This document shows, one piece after another, positions 9,241 to 18,216 of a DNA stretch of 64,000 nt (position 1 is its first letter; each line of letters begins with the position of its first letter). The notes beneath the pieces are model-generated. The model did no database searches and was not told where the DNA came from. It saw only the letters and a program-made list of their open reading frames with translations. This DNA comes from Leptospira sp. (GTDB lineage Bacteria; Spirochaetota; Leptospiria; Leptospirales; Leptospiraceae), in assembly GCA_027531445.1 (NCBI GenBank), contig JAPZRK010000007.1, positions 124,001 through 188,000 of the forward strand, read 5' to 3'. The translations under genes and the position numbers were made by a program.

Positions 9241-9723
9241 ATGAAGATTAACTTTAAGGTCATTTTATATTTCATTATCTGTCATCTTATTTCTTATGTC
9301 GGCATTTCTATACCCTTTTACCAATTTATCATGAAGGATTACTACATAGGGTCTGAGGCAGTTTTTTCTCGTTTTTTGATTACCGAGGAAAGTCCCATTC
9401 TTTGGGCAAATGCGATACAATGGTTTTTTCCCTTTCAGATCTTGAATTCGATCCTGTTTGCCATAGTGCTCGTAATTGTTTGGGATTGGTTTTCGAAACA
9501 ATCCTATTTTAAGGGGTTTTTATTCGTTTTTTGGTGTAAGGGAATTGTCGGAGGACTTGCATCACTTTCTCCTGCACCAGGAAACATTGAAGGTGCCCTA
9601 TTTCTCATTCCACAAATCAATTCGCAGATTCAGCTTTTTGTCTGCCTTGAGACTTTACTTCAGGCAGCCATGGTAAGTTTTCTTTTTTGTAACGTCGCAC
9701 ATTGGAAGTTGATAAGCAAATGA
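9241..9723 (+). CDS. Integral membrane protein of unknown function
   Basis: 160 residues with four predicted membrane segments, at about 4-24, 60-80, 90-110 and 135-155, and a positively charged start (MKINFK). The open frame extends upstream to a TTG at 9199, but that would overlap glnD on the other strand and put polar residues before the first membrane helix, so ATG 9241 is preferred. It overlaps the next gene by ATGA, so it is the first gene of a three-gene operon with the GH172-like protein and the diguanylate cyclase. No family was recognised. Confidence 0.62.
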   Translation: MKINFKVILYFIICHLISYVGISIPFYQFIMKDYYIGSEAVFSRFLITEESPILWANAIQWFFPFQILNSILFAIVLVIVWDWFSKQSYFKGFLFVFWCKGIVGGLASLSPAPGNIEGALFLIPQINSQIQLFVCLETLLQAAMVSFLFCNVAHWKLISK

Positions 9724-10895
9724 ATCGGTCAAGGTTGTTCCATATTCTCATCATATTTCCATTTATGTTTTTCTCGCAGGTTCTAGCAGAATCGTGGGAA
9801 GAAAATCTCTGGAAACCAAAGAGTTATACCTCAGAACGGATTTCAAGTTATGACCGTTCCGGAGGAAATGACGATTTTATTGTCATAAACAAACAAAGTA
9901 ATGTGACAATCGCCAACATCGAAGGATCCGGTATTATCAAACACATTTGGATTACCTTGAATGCCAAAGACCCAATGATCCGTCGAAATGCGGTAATCAA
10001 AATGTACTGGGATCAAAGTTCGATTCCGTCTGTGGAAGTTCCTCTCGGTGATTTTTTTGGTCAAGGTTGGGCTGAAGAATACATTCTAAATTCGGCTCCA
10101 CTCGTTGTTGCACCAAAGAAAGGTAAGGCGTTGAATAGTTATATTCCTATGCCTTTTTCAAATGGTGCCAGAATAGAAATTGTAAATGAAAGTGATTCAG
10201 AAATAGCTAATTTTTATTTTTATATTGATTACGAAAAACTGAAGTCGCCGCCACCGAGTCCCTTGCGATTTTTTGCATGGTGGAATAGAAGCCTAACTGT
10301 ACCAAAAACAAAAAGTGGCAAAGAGAATGAATGGGCCCTCTTAGAAGCAACCGAAAAAGCTCCCTTAAATGCAAACAACCAATATACGGTATTAAATACA
10401 AAAGGTAAGGGACATTTTTTTGGTTTAAATTTATATGTAGATTCGCCGAGCCCGATTTGGTATGGTGAAGGCGACGATCAAATCTTTATAGATTCGGAAG
10501 CTTGGCCTCCGAGACTTCACGGAACAGGCACCGAAGATCTATTTAACACCGCCTGGTGTCCAAAGGAAGTGTTTATGCATCCCTATTTTGGATATCCTAG
10601 AGTGAGCGATAGTATTGGATGGCTAGGTAGAACTCATTTATATCGTTTTTGGTTGGAATCACCGTTGGCATTTGAAAAGAGTTTGCGATTTGTTTTAGAG
10701 CATGGCCATGCAAACGCGTTGACCTTAGATTTGGTTTCAGTAGCCTATTTTTATCAATCGTTAAATGAAGTAAATTTGCCAACTTTGCCCAAGAAAGAGT
10801 TCCGACAAAATCAACCTGAAATAAATTATAGACATTTGCACAAATGGCGAGATGCCTTTAGAAACGAAAAGGGGAATATCTGGGGAAATGAATGA
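9720..10895 (+). CDS. Secreted DUF2961 / GH172-type glycoside hydrolase
   Basis: 391 residues with a Sec signal peptide (MNRSRLF, hydrophobic core, QVLA cleavage near residue 23). The body is the double-jelly-roll DUF2961 domain. Members characterised to date belong to GH172 and act on alpha-fructofuranosides or arabinofuranosides. The two acidic sites expected for GH172 appear to be E250 (WYGEGDD) and E272 (HGTGTEDLFN), 22 residues apart; that mapping is my inference. The start ATG 9720 overlaps the stop of the preceding membrane protein gene (ATGA), and the 3' end overlaps the next start. A longer TTG start at 9702 would place charged residues before the signal peptide. Confidence 0.78.
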   Translation: MNRSRLFHILIIFPFMFFSQVLAESWEENLWKPKSYTSERISSYDRSGGNDDFIVINKQSNVTIANIEGSGIIKHIWITLNAKDPMIRRNAVIKMYWDQSSIPSVEVPLGDFFGQGWAEEYILNSAPLVVAPKKGKALNSYIPMPFSNGARIEIVNESDSEIANFYFYIDYEKLKSPPPSPLRFFAWWNRSLTVPKTKSGKENEWALLEATEKAPLNANNQYTVLNTKGKGHFFGLNLYVDSPSPIWYGEGDDQIFIDSEAWPPRLHGTGTEDLFNTAWCPKEVFMHPYFGYPRVSDSIGWLGRTHLYRFWLESPLAFEKSLRFVLEHGHANALTLDLVSVAYFYQSLNEVNLPTLPKKEFRQNQPEINYRHLHKWRDAFRNEKGNIWGNE

Positions 10896-11820
10896 GATCC
10901 AAACATTAAAAACATCGCAAGAGATTGTTGTAAATTCGATTGATGCCATTGTTGTTGTTGATGAAGATACGAAGATTTCCTATGTCAATCCTGCTCTGGA
11001 AAGATTGAGTGAATATGAGTTTAGAAATCTTAAGAACAAACAGTTGAGCTTTATTTTACCTAGAGAAATAATAAATGCTCAAAGTTTTCCCTCCTCGGTA
11101 GATCGTTTTTTACTGACTCACAAAGAAGAAAGTACGAAGGACTCATTCCAAGAATTTGAACTCGAGACAAAGACAGGTCAAAAGATCCCAATTGAAATCC
11201 GGGTGTTTCAGATATCTCCTGATGGCGAAAAATTACAATTTGCCGCTATCATTCGTGATATACGTGAGCGCAAACGTATGGAAGAAGAGCGGCAATTATT
11301 GATATCTAGTCTGAAAAAATTAGCCTACATGGATGAATTGACTTTGCTTCCGAATCGTCGTTCCTTTTACGATTCGCTCCAAAAGTCAATAGCTATAGTA
11401 AAACGAAGAAAACGTGAGGCTGTTTTAGGCGTCATCGATATTGATCATTTCAAACAGATCAATGACACCTATGGTCATGATGTGGGCGATCTGGTGCTCA
11501 AAAATATTTCCATTATTTTCAACGAATCCTTGAGAGAGGAAGACACCATTGGCCGAGTGGGTGGTGAAGAGTTCGGTTGCATCCTACCCGATACCAATGT
11601 CGAAGGCGCTAAAATTGTTTTTGAAAGAATGCTCGAGTCGGTGCGAAGGCATCGATTTTTTGTGATGGATAATTTTTACTTAAACGTTACGATCAGTTTA
11701 GGTTTCACAAAAATTCATCCCAACCAAGAACCAGAAGAAGCCATTAAATTAGCAGACATTGCACTCTATCAGGCCAAATCCAATGGTCGTGATTGTATCC
11801 AGTCTTATCCGGAAACCTAA
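10888..11820 (+). CDS. PAS-GGDEF diguanylate cyclase
   Basis: Makes cyclic di-GMP from two GTP. An N-terminal PAS domain (about 10-140, including NSIDAIVVVDEDTKISYVNP and a PAC tail ending at RDIRERKRMEEE) leads through a short coiled linker into GGDEF (about 155-308). The active-site loop reads GRVGGEEFG, so the signature is GGEEF and should be active; DELTLLPNRR and DIDHFKQINDTYGHDVGD are also intact. No membrane segment is seen, so the sensor is cytoplasmic. ATG 10888 overlaps the end of the GH172-like gene by 8 bases; the upstream in-frame ATG 10852 has no ribosome site. An RxxD inhibitory site is not evident before GGEEF. Confidence 0.9.
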   Translation: MNEIQTLKTSQEIVVNSIDAIVVVDEDTKISYVNPALERLSEYEFRNLKNKQLSFILPREIINAQSFPSSVDRFLLTHKEESTKDSFQEFELETKTGQKIPIEIRVFQISPDGEKLQFAAIIRDIRERKRMEEERQLLISSLKKLAYMDELTLLPNRRSFYDSLQKSIAIVKRRKREAVLGVIDIDHFKQINDTYGHDVGDLVLKNISIIFNESLREEDTIGRVGGEEFGCILPDTNVEGAKIVFERMLESVRRHRFFVMDNFYLNVTISLGFTKIHPNQEPEEAIKLADIALYQAKSNGRDCIQSYPET

Positions 11821-11821
11821 T

Positions 11822-11848
11822 TTAGCAGTTTTTTCCCTTGACTGCTAA
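11822..11848. terminator. Weak hairpin between the diguanylate cyclase gene and hrcA
   Basis: A 7-bp stem TTAGCAG (11822-11828) with CTGCTAA (11842-11848) begins just after the cyclase stop codon. The loop contains six T residues and only a short T-rich stretch follows. It may end upstream transcription before the heat-shock promoter. Confidence 0.35.
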
Positions 11849-11885
11849 TTTCTGGCCATTTTTTTCCGTACTTGCTTGACCAGAA

Positions 11886-11916
11886 TTGACAAAAGTATAA
11901 ACTTTTTAAATAGATT
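11886..11916 (+). promoter_or_regulatory. Probable hrcA operon promoter
   Basis: TTGACA at 11886-11891 is a perfect -35. The best -10 is TAGATT (11911-11916), 4 of 6 matches at a longish 19-base spacing, directly touching the CIRCE element, so HrcA bound there would block RNA polymerase. The -35 is firm, the -10 is not. Confidence 0.45.
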
Positions 11917-11941
11917 GGCACTCTAATGTATAGAGTGCTAA
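11915..11941 (+). promoter_or_regulatory. CIRCE operator (HrcA binding site)
   Basis: TTGGCACTC (11915-11923), a nine-base spacer, then GAGTGCTAA (11933-11941). The consensus is TTAGCACTC-N9-GAGTGCTAA, so there is a single mismatch (A to G, third base). It sits 11 bases before the hrcA ATG and explains heat-shock control of hrcA-grpE-dnaK-dnaJ by HrcA with GroEL feedback. I saw no second CIRCE before grpE, dnaK or dnaJ. Confidence 0.95.
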
Positions 11942-11952
11942 AGAAATCGATC

Positions 11953-12984
11953 ATGGATCTTTCACCAAGGCATAGAGTCATTTTAAAAGCCCTAGTCGAT
12001 GAGTTTGTCTCGGACAACAAACCAGTTGGATCCAAGACTCTGTCGGAGAAGTATGAAATCGGTCTGTCCCCAGCCACGATTCGTTCCTCCCTATCAGAGT
12101 TGGAAGAAATGGGATTTGTGGTCGCAAGGCATACCTCGGGTGGGCGCGTACCCACGGAGCGAGGATACAGATTCTATGTTGATAGCCTTGTGACTTTATT
12201 TGAGCTCACGTTAAAGGAAAAGCAGCGAATCCAAGAAGAATACTTAAAGATGCAGTTTCGCTTGGACCAAGTGCTCGTCGCCACATCACGCGTGCTTGCT
12301 TCACTATCCCAAAGTGCTAGTGTAGTTCTTGGTCCTGAAGGTTCGCTAGATACTCTAAAACATTTAGAACTTATACATGTAAATGGTGGTGAGGTCTTGA
12401 TGATTTTAGTCATGCGTTCTGGGACAGTGCTGAATCGAAATATCTTTTTCGATCATCACATCTCTCAAGAATCTCTATACCAAATATCAAGATATTTGAA
12501 TGATAATGTTAAAGGTTTTGATGTTCATGAAATTCAGAACAATTTGATTCCGCAGATGATGTTAAAGAAAGAAGGACCAGACGGGTTTGCGCATCTGGCG
12601 CCTTCGATATCGAGAGCAATGGCGACAGATAGTTTTAATTCTGATAATCTTTACATCGATGGACTTAAAAATTTATACGAAAATTTTCGAGATGAGGAAG
12701 ATAAGTTGGAAAGCATTTTACATCTATTTGATGAGAAAAATTTCCTAAAGAATTTTTTTACAAACTATGTACCGTTAGATGGAGTTTATACAATAATTGG
12801 TAAAGATGGCGATGAGAAATTGGGTGGTGTTACAATCATCACAACAAATTATCGCATGGGTGAAAAAAGAATAGGTTCTATGGGTATTATCGGACCTCAA
12901 AGGATGAATTATAACAAGACATTGCCTCTGCTAGAATTCACCTCGAAGTTAGTATCTGAAATGATTACAAAATTAAGTCGATAA
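11953..12984 (+). CDS. hrcA: Heat-inducible transcription repressor HrcA
   Basis: Represses class I heat-shock genes by binding CIRCE; activity depends on GroEL. 343 residues: an N-terminal winged helix (MDLSPRHRVILKAL; SPATIRSSLSELEEMG recognition region; GRVPTERGYRFYVD) then the GAF-like dimerisation domain. The open frame continues back to ATG 11926, but that ATG lies in the CIRCE spacer; the family-typical start MDLSPRH is ATG 11953, so that is used. It is the first gene of the heat-shock operon, 13 bases before grpE, and controls itself through the adjacent operator. Confidence 0.96.
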   Translation: MDLSPRHRVILKALVDEFVSDNKPVGSKTLSEKYEIGLSPATIRSSLSELEEMGFVVARHTSGGRVPTERGYRFYVDSLVTLFELTLKEKQRIQEEYLKMQFRLDQVLVATSRVLASLSQSASVVLGPEGSLDTLKHLELIHVNGGEVLMILVMRSGTVLNRNIFFDHHISQESLYQISRYLNDNVKGFDVHEIQNNLIPQMMLKKEGPDGFAHLAPSISRAMATDSFNSDNLYIDGLKNLYENFRDEEDKLESILHLFDEKNFLKNFFTNYVPLDGVYTIIGKDGDEKLGGVTIITTNYRMGEKRIGSMGIIGPQRMNYNKTLPLLEFTSKLVSEMITKLSR

Positions 12985-12997
12985 AATAGGAGGAACA

Positions 12998-13570
12998 ATG
13001 GCGGAGATCAACGAAACAGTAGAACAAGAAGGTTCAATCCCATTGGAAGAAGGGCAAAATCTATCAGATGATGCCATGAAGTCAGCAATGGATGGCGTCG
13101 AAGTTGAGCTAGATAAAGCCAAAAAAGAAATTGATGGCTTGAAAGACTCTTGGTTGAGAGAGCGAGCAGAGTTTCAAAATTACAAACGAAGAACTGCGAA
13201 TGACTTATTGAACTCGAGAAAAGACTCGATAAAAAAGTTCGCAGAAGGTTTGCTCGGTGCTGTCGATAACTTGGAACGAGTCGCGACTGTTAATAATCCC
13301 AACCCAGAGATACAAGTGTTTATTGAAGGGATTTTAATGATACAAAAGGAATTTCTCGGTGTTTTTGAGAAGGAAGGAATTAAGAGACTAGATCCGAACG
13401 GTCAACCGTTTGATCCAATGTTTATGGAAGCAATTGTATCAGAAGAGAGTGCAGAATATACGGAAGAAACTGTCATCGAGACATATCAAAAAGGATATTA
13501 CTTTGAAGATGGTGAATCTAGACAGGCGATTCGACCTGCGCGTGTAAAAGTGGGAAAACCACAAAGTTAA
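12998..13570 (+). CDS. grpE: Nucleotide exchange factor GrpE
   Basis: Cochaperone that releases ADP from DnaK. 190 residues: an acidic disordered N-terminus, a long coiled coil (about 30-80, with WLRERAEFQNYKRRT being the family signature), and a C-terminal beta domain (GQPFDPMFMEAI, then GYYFEDGESRQAIRPARVKV, matching the usual GYxxxxRxxRPAxVxV ending). A strong AGGAGG precedes the ATG. It lies between hrcA and dnaK in one operon, the order usual for organisms that use HrcA. Confidence 0.96.
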   Translation: MAEINETVEQEGSIPLEEGQNLSDDAMKSAMDGVEVELDKAKKEIDGLKDSWLRERAEFQNYKRRTANDLLNSRKDSIKKFAEGLLGAVDNLERVATVNNPNPEIQVFIEGILMIQKEFLGVFEKEGIKRLDPNGQPFDPMFMEAIVSEESAEYTEETVIETYQKGYYFEDGESRQAIRPARVKVGKPQS

Positions 13571-13599
13571 TTTTTCAAAAAGGATAAGGAGAGAAGATC

Positions 13600-15525
13600 A
13601 TGGCTAAAGAAAAAATCATAGGTATCGATTTGGGAACCACTAACTCGTGTGTAGCAGTTATGGAAGGTGGAGATCCAGTTGTAATTCAAAACTCAGAAGG
13701 TGCAAGAACCACTCCATCCATCGTAGCATACACTGCGAAAGGTGAAACAATAGTAGGTCAGTTTGCGAAGAACCAAGCGATCACGAATGCAGTGAATACA
13801 ATTCGTTCTGCAAAAAGATTCATTGGACGTCGTTACAACGAGTCGCAAGACGAAGCTAAGATGGTTTCATATAAAGTGATTCGTGCTGGAAACGATGGTG
13901 TAAAATTTGAAACAGTTTCTGGCGAGTTCACTCCACAAGAAATTGCAGCACGTGTTCTCATGAAAATGAAAAAAACTGCGGAAGATTTTCTTGGATACGA
14001 AGTTAAAAAGGCAGTGGTAACAGTTCCTGCATACTTCAATGACGAGCAAAGACAAGCAACAAAAGATGCTGGCCGTATCGCAGGTCTAGAAGTTGAACGA
14101 ATCATTAACGAACCTACCGCCGCGGCACTCGCCTACGGTTTCGATAAAAAGAAAACCAGTGCAAAAATTGCGGTTTATGACCTTGGTGGTGGAACCTTCG
14201 ACGTCTCCATTCTTGAATTGGGTGATGGTGTTTTCGAAGTAAAATCTACCAACGGTGACACTCATTTGGGTGGTGATGACTTTGATAACGTAGTGATGCA
14301 ATGGATGATCGATGAATTTAAGAAACAAACTGGCATCGACATCTCTCAAGATAAAAATACAGTTCAACGATTGAAAGAAGCGGCTGAAAAAGCAAAGATT
14401 GAACTTTCTGGAACATCCACTACTCAAATCAACTTGCCATTTATCACTGCTGATGCTTCTGGACCGAAGCACTTGGACATGACGCTCACACGAGCAAAAT
14501 TTGATGATATCACAAAGTCACTCGTTGAGAGAACACGTATTCCTTGTATCAATGCTTTGAAAGATGCAGGATTAAGTGCCAATGAAATTGATGAAGTGAT
14601 TTTAGTTGGTGGTTCGATTCGAATTCCAGCAGTGCAAGCTCTTGTAAAAGAGATATTCGGAAAAGAGCCGAATAAGTCAGTAAATCCTGATGAAGTAGTG
14701 GCGATGGGCGCAGCAATTCAAGGTGGAGTTCTTGCCGGTGATGTAACAGATGTGTTGTTGCTAGATGTGACACCACTCTCTTTAGGAATTGAAACACTCG
14801 GTGGGGTGATGACAAAACTTATAGAAAGAAATACAACCATCCCTACAAGAAAATCACAAGTGTTCTCTACTGCTGCGGACAACCAAACTACTGTTTCTGT
14901 GCATGTATTACAAGGTGAGCGCGAAATGGCAGGGCACAATAGAACGCTTGGAAGATTTGACCTAGTTGGTATTCCTTCTGCTCCACGTGGGGTTCCACAA
15001 ATCGAAGTTACTTTTGATATCGATGCCAACGGCATTGTGCATGTTTCCGCAAAAGATTTAGGTACAGGTAAAGAACAAAAGATTCGAATTGAATCCTCGT
15101 CTGGTCTTTCAGAAGAAGAAATCAAAAAGATGGTTAAAGATGCAGAAGCTCATGCTGAGGAAGACAAAAAAGCAAGAGAATTTGCAGATACCAAAAACGA
15201 ATTGGAATCAATTTGCTACAGTCTAGAAAAAACTGCATCGGAATCTGCAGACAAACTTGATGAATCTGAAAAACAGAGAATCCAAGATGAAGTGAAACGT
15301 GGCCGTGAAGCAATGGAGTCTCAAGATATCGAGAGAATGAAGGCAGCAAAAACCTCAATCCAAGAAGTTGCGGGTCAGATTGCACAAAAAATCTATGCCT
15401 CTGCAGGAGCAGGTGCGCCGGGTCAAGATGCAGGTCCTGAGCAACCTCAGGGTGCATCAACCAATGGAACTGGCGAGAAGGTAGTTGATGCTGACTACAC
15501 TGTAGTTGATGACGATAAAAAATAA
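13600..15525 (+). CDS. dnaK: Chaperone DnaK (Hsp70)
   Basis: ATP-driven Hsp70 chaperone, 641 residues. The nucleotide-binding domain opens with IGIDLGTTNSCVA and carries AVYDLGGGTFDVSIL and the phosphate-2 region ILVGGSIRIPAV; the linker DVLLLDVTPLSLGIE leads to the substrate-binding domain and a helical lid. The tail is Gly/Ala/Gln-rich and ends VVDADYTVVDDDKK. ATG with AAGGAGAG upstream. It is 29 bases after grpE and 18 before dnaJ. Several long antisense open frames across it are by-products of its codon use. Confidence 0.98.
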   Translation: MAKEKIIGIDLGTTNSCVAVMEGGDPVVIQNSEGARTTPSIVAYTAKGETIVGQFAKNQAITNAVNTIRSAKRFIGRRYNESQDEAKMVSYKVIRAGNDGVKFETVSGEFTPQEIAARVLMKMKKTAEDFLGYEVKKAVVTVPAYFNDEQRQATKDAGRIAGLEVERIINEPTAAALAYGFDKKKTSAKIAVYDLGGGTFDVSILELGDGVFEVKSTNGDTHLGGDDFDNVVMQWMIDEFKKQTGIDISQDKNTVQRLKEAAEKAKIELSGTSTTQINLPFITADASGPKHLDMTLTRAKFDDITKSLVERTRIPCINALKDAGLSANEIDEVILVGGSIRIPAVQALVKEIFGKEPNKSVNPDEVVAMGAAIQGGVLAGDVTDVLLLDVTPLSLGIETLGGVMTKLIERNTTIPTRKSQVFSTAADNQTTVSVHVLQGEREMAGHNRTLGRFDLVGIPSAPRGVPQIEVTFDIDANGIVHVSAKDLGTGKEQKIRIESSSGLSEEEIKKMVKDAEAHAEEDKKAREFADTKNELESICYSLEKTASESADKLDESEKQRIQDEVKRGREAMESQDIERMKAAKTSIQEVAGQIAQKIYASAGAGAPGQDAGPEQPQGASTNGTGEKVVDADYTVVDDDKK

Positions 15526-15543
15526 CATAAAGAAGTATAGTCT

Positions 15544-16665
15544 ATGAGCGACCGCGGTTACTACGAAGTATTAGGCGTTTCGAAAGGTGCCTCTGATGAT
15601 GAGATTAAGAGCGCCTATCGTAAGTTAGCCATCAAATATCACCCTGACAAAAATAAGGGTGATAAGGAAGCTGAAGAAAAGTTCAAAGAAGCTACCGAAG
15701 CGTATGAAGTGTTACGTGATGCAAAAAAACGTGCTGCATACGATCAGTTTGGAAAAGCAGGTGTAGGCGCTGGTGGTCCAGGGTATGGACAAGGCGCATA
15801 TACCGATTTTTCAGATATCTTTGGGGATTTTGGAGATATATTCAGCGATTTTTTTGGTGGGCAAGGTGGTGGTGGTCGCGGTGGTGCTAGGCGATCAGGT
15901 CCACAAAGAGGATCTGATCTTCGCTACAATTTAGAAATCAGTTTGGAAGACGCTGCTTTGGGAAAAGAATACAAAATTGAAATACCCCGAGCAGAAACAT
16001 GTACAGATTGTACGGGAACAGGAGCTACAAAAGGCTCTTCTCCTACAGTTTGTCCAGACTGTTCTGGTTCTGGTCAAGTGAGAAGAACTCAAGGTTTTTT
16101 CAGTGTGACAACGACTTGTCCTCGATGTAAGGGAAAAGGTAAAATTATAACCAATCCTTGCAAGACATGTAAAGGGGAAGGACTCATTGAAAAGCGCAGA
16201 ACGATTCATATAAAGATCCCGCCAGGAGTGGAATCAGGCAGTCGATTGAAAGTTTCAGGTGAAGGTGAAGCTGGTCCGAGTGGTGGGCCGCATGGGGACC
16301 TTTACGTAGTAACTCACATCAAAAAGCACCCAGTCTTCGAAAGGCAGGCAAATGATCTGATCATCCAGAAGTCTATTTCCCTTTCACTTGCTTGTTTAGG
16401 TGGAGAAATCGAGGTTCCTTCGATTGAGGGAAAACAAATCCAACTTAAAATTCCGGAAGGAACAGAGAGTGGGCAAGTTTTTCGACTCAAAGGACATGGC
16501 ATTCCTTATCTTGGTTCTTATGGAAAGGGTGACCAACATGTTGTGATTCGAGTGGAAATACCTAAAAAATTGACCAAAAAGCAAAAAGAATTACTAGAAG
16601 AGTTCGCGAGAGAATCCGGTGAAAAGGTCGGCTCTGGTGGAAAATCTAAGTTGTTTTTCCGCTGA
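15544..16665 (+). CDS. dnaJ: Chaperone DnaJ (Hsp40)
   Basis: Cochaperone that delivers substrates to DnaK and stimulates its ATPase. Type I layout in 373 residues: J domain with the HPD motif (KYHPDKNKG, about 33), a Gly/Phe-rich stretch (about 75-120), four CxxCxGxG zinc-binding repeats (CTDCTGTG, CPDCSGSG, CPRCKGKG, CKTCKGEG), then the C-terminal beta domains. The gene ends the classical heat-shock set; the next gene starts 25 bases later on the same strand with no terminator between. Confidence 0.98.
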   Translation: MSDRGYYEVLGVSKGASDDEIKSAYRKLAIKYHPDKNKGDKEAEEKFKEATEAYEVLRDAKKRAAYDQFGKAGVGAGGPGYGQGAYTDFSDIFGDFGDIFSDFFGGQGGGGRGGARRSGPQRGSDLRYNLEISLEDAALGKEYKIEIPRAETCTDCTGTGATKGSSPTVCPDCSGSGQVRRTQGFFSVTTTCPRCKGKGKIITNPCKTCKGEGLIEKRRTIHIKIPPGVESGSRLKVSGEGEAGPSGGPHGDLYVVTHIKKHPVFERQANDLIIQKSISLSLACLGGEIEVPSIEGKQIQLKIPEGTESGQVFRLKGHGIPYLGSYGKGDQHVVIRVEIPKKLTKKQKELLEEFARESGEKVGSGGKSKLFFR

Positions 16666-16690
16666 ACCTTTTAAGTAATGAGATCTATCT

Positions 16691-17653
16691 ATGGATAAAA
16701 AAGTCCGATTAGGCGTAATCGGTACTGGTCATATGGGCCAGTACCATGTCAATGTAGCAAAAATGCTTTCTGATGCTGAACTCATCGGCATTTATGATGC
16801 GAGTACAGAAAGAGCTACCCAAATTGCAGAGAAGCATAAAACGAAAGCGTTTTCGACAGAGAGCGAGTTATTGAAGGAAGTGGATGCAGTGATTATAGCT
16901 GCGCCCACTTTTTTACATCATAAGATTGCCAAACAAGCATTAAACGAAAAAAAACATGTTTTAGTCGAAAAACCGATTTCACAAACAGTTGAAGAAGCAA
17001 GAGAGTTAGTAGATCTCGCGAATAAACACAATCTCGTTTTACAAGTCGGCCACGTTGAACGTTTTAATGGCGCTGTCTTAGAGCTTGGAAAAATAGCCGA
17101 ACATCCGTTATTGATTGAGTCAAGAAGATTGGCGCCTTTTAATTCTAGAATAGCCGATGTTGGCGTAGTTTTAGATATGATGATTCATGATATTGATATA
17201 GTTCTCAATCTTGTAAAGTCAGAAGTCGTAGATGTCAAAGCCGTCGGATCTTCAATTGTTTCTAAACATGAAGATGTCGCAAGCGTTGTGATACGATTTG
17301 CAAATGGTTGTGTGGCGAGCTTAAACGCATCGCGCGCATCTCAAGCTAAAATTCGTACTTTAAATATATCTCAAAAAGATTCCTATGTATTTTTGGATTT
17401 TACAAATCAAGAAATCGAACTTCACAGACAAGCAAGTTCTACAACGCAACTTGGCTCTGGCGAAATTCGATACAAACAAGAATCAATTGTTGAAAAAATC
17501 TTTGTGCATAAAGACAACCCACTCAAGCAAGAACATGAACACTTTATCAATTGTATAAAAGGTGAGGTGTCACCGATGGTAAAAGGTGAGTCAGATATTC
17601 GAACGCTTGAAGTTGCCTATCGTATTCTAAAGCAAATCCAGGAACAGAATTAA
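16691..17653 (+). CDS. Gfo/Idh/MocA-family oxidoreductase
   Basis: NAD(P)-dependent dehydrogenase of 320 residues. The Rossmann motif GVIGTGHMGQYH starts at residue 8 and the family signature EKPIS is near residue 96; the C-terminal alpha/beta domain includes MIHDIDIVLNL, where the catalytic His is expected (inferred). The substrate is probably a sugar, inositol or nucleotide-sugar derivative and cannot be specified. It sits 25 bases after dnaJ with no visible terminator and shares one base with the next gene, so it may be carried by heat-shock read-through. Confidence 0.83.
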   Translation: MDKKVRLGVIGTGHMGQYHVNVAKMLSDAELIGIYDASTERATQIAEKHKTKAFSTESELLKEVDAVIIAAPTFLHHKIAKQALNEKKHVLVEKPISQTVEEARELVDLANKHNLVLQVGHVERFNGAVLELGKIAEHPLLIESRRLAPFNSRIADVGVVLDMMIHDIDIVLNLVKSEVVDVKAVGSSIVSKHEDVASVVIRFANGCVASLNASRASQAKIRTLNISQKDSYVFLDFTNQEIELHRQASSTTQLGSGEIRYKQESIVEKIFVHKDNPLKQEHEHFINCIKGEVSPMVKGESDIRTLEVAYRILKQIQEQN

Positions 17654-18216
17654 TGGTAAGTTTACCCGGATCCACTCGAGGGAAACTATTGATCTCAAAT
17701 TCCAGTGTGATACAGGATTACTTTCACAAAACCATCGTCCTAATGGTAGACCATGACGCAGATGGTGCTTTCGGTTTGGTTTTAAATAAACCAACCAGTC
17801 AAACACTTGAATCTTTGATCAAAAATCTGCCAGAGACGGAGCATTCAGAGAAGAATGTTTATAGCGGTGGTCCTGTAGACAATATGTTTGTAACAATTGT
17901 CCATAATCAAAAATCTTCCAAGGATCCTGGGGTTCAGATCATCCCTGGCGTCTTTATGGCCAGAAGTTACGATACGCTCGTGGAAGTTTTAGAATCAAAA
18001 GATGCTCACTTTCGTGTCTTTCAAGGATATGCAGGTTGGACCTCGGGGCAATTAGAGTCAGAATTCGAAAAACTATCTTGGGTTGTGAGTGAAATTTCTG
18101 AATCTGCAATCTTTCAAGAAAATGAATCGGAAGAATTATGGAAAGAAGCGCTCAAACATAAAGGTGGCATCTATAAATACTTTGTAGAGCATACAAAAGA
18201 CCCCATGTTAAATTAG
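17653..18216 (+). CDS. UPF0301 protein, YqgE/AlgH family
   Basis: 187 residues with the family signatures GKLLISNSSVIQDYFHKTIV near the start, GAFGLVLNKP in the middle and the GYAGWTSGQLESEF motif toward the end. The fold is known, the biochemical role is not; in pseudomonads AlgH influences alginate regulation. The start ATG shares its A with the preceding stop codon (TAATG), so translation is coupled to the dehydrogenase. It is the last gene of the hrcA-headed run; a 180-base gap follows. Confidence 0.88.
   Translation: MVSLPGSTRGKLLISNSSVIQDYFHKTIVLMVDHDADGAFGLVLNKPTSQTLESLIKNLPETEHSEKNVYSGGPVDNMFVTIVHNQKSSKDPGVQIIPGVFMARSYDTLVEVLESKDAHFRVFQGYAGWTSGQLESEFEKLSWVVSEISESAIFQENESEELWKEALKHKGGIYKYFVEHTKDPMLN

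Noticed and set aside
11926..11952. Upstream ATG for hrcA
   Set aside because: It is inside the CIRCE spacer and would add nine residues not seen in the family; ATG 11953 gives the expected MDLSPRH start.
13833..15460. Long antisense open frames across dnaK (up to 135 codons)
   Set aside because: They lie fully inside dnaK in the other strand, overlap each other, have no ribosome sites and show no recognisable domain; they follow from dnaK codon usage.
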